In this document: positions 5,578 through 7,317 of the stretch, one piece after another
How positions within the stretch are numbered: position 1 is the stretch's first letter
Layout of the letters: the number at the start of each line of letters is the position of its first letter
NCBI GenBank assembly: GCA_043818215.1
Contig: JBDRGC010000074.1
Location: 1-7,317, forward strand
From: JBDRGC01 sp043818215
GTDB taxonomy: Bacteria; Chloroflexota; Anaerolineae; Anaerolineales; UBA11858
Length of the DNA stretch: 7,317 nucleotides
Reading direction: 5' to 3'
The notes under the pieces: model-generated
What the model was told of the DNA's origin: nothing
Databases searched by the model: none
Seen by the model: the letters and a program-made list of their open reading frames with translations, nothing else
Position numbers and translations under genes: made by a program

Positions 5578-6630
5578 CTACTGCATAATAGCTGCGACGC
5601 TTACTTTGGCCGCCACGTCTTCGGCAATGCTTCTCAAAGCACGAGCAGCCACGCTATCAGGATCAGAGACAACGATAGGCGTGCCGCTATCACCACCTTC
5701 TCTCACGGAGGCATCTATCGGGATAATCCCAAGGAAGGGGACACCAGACTCTCTGGCAAGCCGTTCGCCGCCGCCGGTGCCAAAAATGTCTACCCGTGTG
5801 CCATCGGGCAACTCCAGATAACTCATGTTTTCCACCACACCCAGTACAGACACATAGAGCTGGCGGAACATTTCCAATCCACGTCTGGCATCGTCCAACG
5901 ATACTTGTTGAGGCAATGTCACAATTACACCTCCGCTGAGCGGCAGTGATTGAATAAGGCTGAGTTGTGCATCACCCGTGCCAGGCGGTAAGTCTATGAT
6001 CAGGTAGTCCAGTTCATCCCAGGCCACGTCGGTGAGAAATTGTCGAATCGTTGAATGCAGCATAGGCCCACGCCAGATCAACGGCTGTCCCGGCTGGACT
6101 AGAAAACCTATCGACATCAACTGAACCCCATAAGCCTCCGCGGGGACAAGTTTTTTCTCCTGCGGGGGGGGAAGCTGAGTAACGCCCATCATGGTGGGGA
6201 TATTAGGCCCGTAGATATCGGCATCCAACAAGCCTACGCGGGCGCCGCTCTGAGCCAGGGCGACTGCCATATTAACAGCCACGGTGCTCTTGCCAACACC
6301 GCCCTTGCCCGATGCAATCGCAATCGCATTGCGCACCGGAACATTCAGCAACCCACGCGAACGGTCATCACTGGGCACATCGGCATCCATCTTTATATCT
6401 ACGGTTTTCACGCCAGCCACTGCCGAAACAGCCGCCAGAGCATCCGCTTTCATTTTGTTCTTCATCGGACAGGCTGGAGTAGTCAACATGATGGTGAAGC
6501 TGACATTATCACTGTCAACCTTCAGATCTCGGATCATATTGAGTGTTACCAGGTCTTTGTGCAAATCAGGGTCATTAACTGTTTTCAAAGCCGCCAATAC
6601 GGCATCATTCGAGATAATTTTATTACTCAT
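5578..6630 (-). CDS. mrp: Mrp/NBP35-type P-loop ATPase with N-terminal MIP18 domain (Fe-S cluster carrier)
   Basis: Cytoplasmic ATPase that, in the characterised family members (ApbC/Mrp), carries and transfers Fe-S clusters to apoproteins. The chosen protein has 350 residues. An N-terminal MIP18/DUF59 domain (about 8-85) carries NDPDLHKDLVTLNMI and TPACPMK (C54). The ATPase domain follows with the deviant Walker A GKGGVGKS (108-115), LLDADIYGPN (134-143) and DLPPGTGD (213-220). The CxxC that usually follows ENMSY is absent (ENMSYLELPDGTRVDIFG, 267-284), and C54 is the only cysteine in the protein. I start at 6630, where GAAGGT (6637-6642) gives a good Shine-Dalgarno; a longer frame to 6696 would translate through the terminator of the cold-shock gene. 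The gene heads the run toward korAB. Confidence 0.92.
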   Translation of the reverse strand: MSNKIISNDAVLAALKTVNDPDLHKDLVTLNMIRDLKVDSDNVSFTIMLTTPACPMKNKMKADALAAVSAVAGVKTVDIKMDADVPSDDRSRGLLNVPVRNAIAIASGKGGVGKSTVAVNMAVALAQSGARVGLLDADIYGPNIPTMMGVTQLPPPQEKKLVPAEAYGVQLMSIGFLVQPGQPLIWRGPMLHSTIRQFLTDVAWDELDYLIIDLPPGTGDAQLSLIQSLPLSGGVIVTLPQQVSLDDARRGLEMFRQLYVSVLGVVENMSYLELPDGTRVDIFGTGGGERLARESGVPFLGIIPIDASVREGGDSGTPIVVSDPDSVAARALRSIAEDVAAKVSVAAIMQ

Positions 6631-6636
6631 TTTTTT

Positions 6637-6642
6637 ACCTTC
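6637..6642 (-). promoter_or_regulatory. mrp ribosome binding site
   Basis: GAAGGT on the minus strand, separated from ATG 6630 by six A residues. It fixes the start at MSNKII rather than the longer in-frame ATG at 6696. Confidence 0.7.
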
Positions 6643-6654
6643 ACTACTCAACGG

Positions 6655-6686
6655 AATCAAAAACCCCGCCCAAAAGACGGGGTTTT
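6655..6686 (-). terminator. Rho-independent terminator of the cold-shock gene
   Basis: On the minus strand AAAACCCCG (6678-6686) pairs with CGGGGTTTT (6660-6668) around a short T-rich loop, extendable inward by a G:U and a C:G pair, and is followed by a five-T run. It begins 21 nt after the csp stop codon. Its far end lies only about 25 nt before the mrp ATG, leaving no room for a separate mrp promoter after it. Confidence 0.9.
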
Positions 6687-6707
6687 GGTTATCCATTGTT
6701 AATAGAA

Positions 6708-6917
6708 CTACATAGGAACAACTTCGGTGGCCTGGAGGCCTTTCGGACCATTCTCGACAGAGAATTCAACTCGCTGGCCTTCTTCCAGGTTGCGGTAGCC
6801 AGCGCCCTGAATTGCGGAAAAATGGACGAAGACATCCTCGCCGCCTTCGCGTTCAATAAAACCGTAGCCTTTGCTACCATTGAACCACTTGACTGTACCG
6901 ATAATTTTTTCAGACAT
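6708..6917 (-). CDS. cspA: Cold-shock protein, CspA family
   Basis: Single cold-shock domain, 69 residues, the standard size. It binds single-stranded RNA or DNA and acts as an RNA chaperone and antiterminator; it is cytoplasmic. RNP1 is KGYGFIER (16-23) and RNP2 is VFVHFSAI (29-36), with the usual TVKWFN opening (8-13) and the ENGPKGLQATEVVPM ending. The start ATG at 6917 has a strong GAAGGAG at 6924-6930, 6 nt away. The gene is monocistronic by its own terminator (6655-6686). Its promoter lies about 170 nt upstream, giving a long leader like that of E. coli cspA, whose leader is a known temperature-responsive element. Whether this copy is cold-induced or constitutive cannot be told from sequence. 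Confidence 0.96.
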   Translation of the reverse strand: MSEKIIGTVKWFNGSKGYGFIEREGGEDVFVHFSAIQGAGYRNLEEGQRVEFSVENGPKGLQATEVVPM

Positions 6918-6923
6918 TTCGTA

Positions 6924-6945
6924 CTCCTTCTTTATCCTTCTTTAT
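6924..6945 (-). promoter_or_regulatory. Duplicated Shine-Dalgarno region of the cold-shock gene
   Basis: On the minus strand the 10-mer ATAAAGAAGG occurs twice in tandem (6936-6945, 6926-6935), followed by AG. The proximal copy forms GAAGGAG, 6 nt from the ATG; the distal copy offers a second GAAGG ten bases further upstream. It may act as a standby site or be a simple duplication. Confidence 0.65.
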
Positions 6946-6999
6946 ACTAGTGAAACGATTATTAGATTGAGGCGCCTGTTGATCCTATCGGAGCGGTCA

Positions 7000-7036
7000 A
7001 AATAAAACGGCCCAAGTGCATGAGCCTTGAGCCGTT
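7000..7036 (-). terminator. Terminator-like hairpin inside the cold-shock leader (attenuator or sRNA end)
   Basis: On the minus strand AACGGCTCAAG (7026-7036) pairs with CTTGGGCCGTT (7006-7016) at 10 of 11 positions around a 9-nt loop. The sequence then reads TTTATTTTG, so the stem ends in a T-rich tract. Starting from the promoter at 7085-7113, termination here would give an RNA of about 75-80 nt. It could be an attenuator that Csp or temperature melts, or the end of a separate small RNA. Confidence 0.6.
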
Positions 7037-7084
7037 GTCTTTCTACTTCATCCAACAAAACTTCCTGGCATCCTACGAGCAATG

Positions 7085-7113
7085 AGTATACACGGGGAAT
7101 GCAGCGGTGTCAA
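7085..7113 (-). promoter_or_regulatory. Near-consensus sigma-70 promoter for the cold-shock gene
   Basis: Minus strand: TTGACA (7108-7113), a 17-bp spacer, and TATACT (7085-7090). The -35 is perfect and the -10 differs from TATAAT at one position. Transcription would run toward csp from about 7078. The T-rich stretch just upstream (7114-7120) resembles an UP element. Confidence 0.85.
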
Positions 7114-7120
7114 GGAAAAA

Positions 7121-7150
7121 TTAGGGCAAATTAGGACAGATTAGGGCAAA
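7121..7150. repeat. Three 10-bp phased repeats, TTAGGRCARA, upstream of the csp promoter
   Basis: TTAGGGCAAA, TTAGGACAGA and TTAGGGCAAA follow one another without gap, with a decayed fourth unit (AATTGGCACG) to 7160. They lie 8 bp upstream of the csp -35 box, within the csp-ftsY divergent region. A 10-bp period places each copy on nearly the same face of the helix, as expected of cooperative operator sites. No known regulator is recognised. Confidence 0.8.
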
Positions 7151-7235
7151 AATTGGCACGCCTCGCGCTTCAACGTTCCACAATACATGAATCTACTAAA
7201 CAACATCAACACGACTATAGCACGAAACCGCAGCA

Positions 7236-7244
7236 TGATATAAT
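7236..7244 (+). promoter_or_regulatory. Extended -10 promoter of ftsY, leaderless geometry
   Basis: TGATATAAT is a perfect extended -10 (TGn-TATAAT; hexamer 7239-7244). Only 8 nt separate it from the ATG at 7253, so the transcript should begin at or within 1-2 nt of the start codon. There is no Shine-Dalgarno and no clear -35, which an extended -10 can replace. Confidence 0.65.
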
Positions 7245-7252
7245 AGCTCGCC

Positions 7253-7317
7253 ATGACAGACAATATATTCAACAAATGGAAAAATGGACTTGCCCGAACT
7301 CGCAAGACTACTTTCGG
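7253..7317 (+). CDS. ftsY: Signal recognition particle receptor FtsY, N-terminus only (cut by window edge)
   Basis: The visible 21 codons encode MTDNIFNKW followed by KNGLARTRKTTFG. The pattern FxKxxxGLxKTRxxF is the hallmark opening of the NG core of FtsY, the membrane-associated SRP receptor GTPase that delivers ribosome-nascent chains to the translocon. The acidic A domain of E. coli FtsY is missing, as in many short-form FtsY proteins. In-frame TAA and TAG codons at 7241-7246 make ATG 7253 the earliest possible start. The gene is divergent from csp and probably leaderless. The GTPase motifs lie outside the window, so the call rests on the N-terminal signature alone. Confidence 0.75.
   Translation, partial: MTDNIFNKWKNGLARTRKTTF

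Larger units (their letters stand above)
6918..7078 (-). promoter_or_regulatory. Long 5' leader of the cold-shock mRNA
   Basis: From the predicted start site (about 7076-7080) to the csp ATG is about 160 nt without a reading frame of note. It contains an internal terminator-like hairpin (7000-7036), the palindrome GGCGCC (6971-6976) and the duplicated Shine-Dalgarno. No better promoter is visible nearer the gene. Leaders of this length on csp genes are established thermoregulatory elements in enterobacteria; I see no sequence match to the E. coli cold box, so equivalence is only by position. Confidence 0.55.

Noticed and set aside
5117..5821. 234-codon plus-strand open frame
   Set aside because: It runs antisense through ricT, the heptamer arrays and mrp. 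Its product is low-complexity in the middle and resembles no family; the minus-strand genes are unmistakable.
6631..6696. 22-residue N-terminal extension of Mrp
   Set aside because: It would translate through the csp terminator hairpin, and a good Shine-Dalgarno precedes the internal ATG at 6630.
7121..7150. Telomere-like TTAGGG repeats
   Set aside because: The period is 10 bp, not 6, and only three units exist; the context is a bacterial promoter region.

Overview
The window looks like a chromosomal stretch from an anaerobic or facultative bacterium. Chloroflexota (Anaerolineae-like) is my best guess. It rests on the overall flavour of the proteins (a fused gamma-alpha KorA, a PSP1/RicT protein, an Mrp with an N-terminal MIP18 domain, a short cold-shock protein), the mixed use of Shine-Dalgarno and apparently leaderless starts, and abundant short intergenic repeats. 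No rRNA or marker gene is present to prove it.

Layout, right to left along the minus strand. A divergent intergenic region (6918-7252) separates a plus-strand gene cut by the window edge (7253 onward, N-terminus of the SRP receptor FtsY) from a minus-strand cold-shock gene (6708-6917). The cold-shock gene has a near-consensus sigma-70 promoter, an unusually long leader of about 160 nt holding a terminator-like hairpin, and a clear intrinsic terminator behind it. Next come mrp (5578-6630, Fe-S cluster carrier ATPase), a 221-nt gap filled with two 7-bp tandem-repeat arrays, ricT (4454-5356, PSP1 protein), an M20 amidohydrolase (3255-4433), korA (1331-3250) and korB (270-1301). The last four genes are separated by only 20, 4 and 29 nt and are almost certainly co-transcribed. 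The left end (1-269) has no gene but holds an array of CACGGA repeats in inverted orientation.

How the genes fit together. KorA and KorB form a 2-oxoacid:ferredoxin oxidoreductase: TPP plus one Fe4S4 cluster in beta, and gamma and alpha domains fused in one chain. It would oxidatively decarboxylate a 2-oxoacid to an acyl-CoA and reduced ferredoxin. The upstream M20 hydrolase could release an amino acid from an N-acyl or peptide precursor, so the cluster may belong to amino-acid fermentation; that link is inference. Mrp (Fe-S delivery) and RicT (a cysteine-rich, probably Fe-S protein) lie just upstream of an Fe-S enzyme. FtsY and Csp are housekeeping.

The most interesting material is non-coding: (i) the long cold-shock leader with its internal hairpin and the 10-bp phased repeats upstream of its promoter; (ii) -10 boxes 7-8 nt before the ATGs of ftsY and ricT, implying leaderless mRNAs beside Shine-Dalgarno-led genes; (iii) paired heptamer arrays with G-quadruplex potential; (iv) a 22-bp-arm palindrome that supplies the last codons of korA. 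I found no clear novel multi-gene system.
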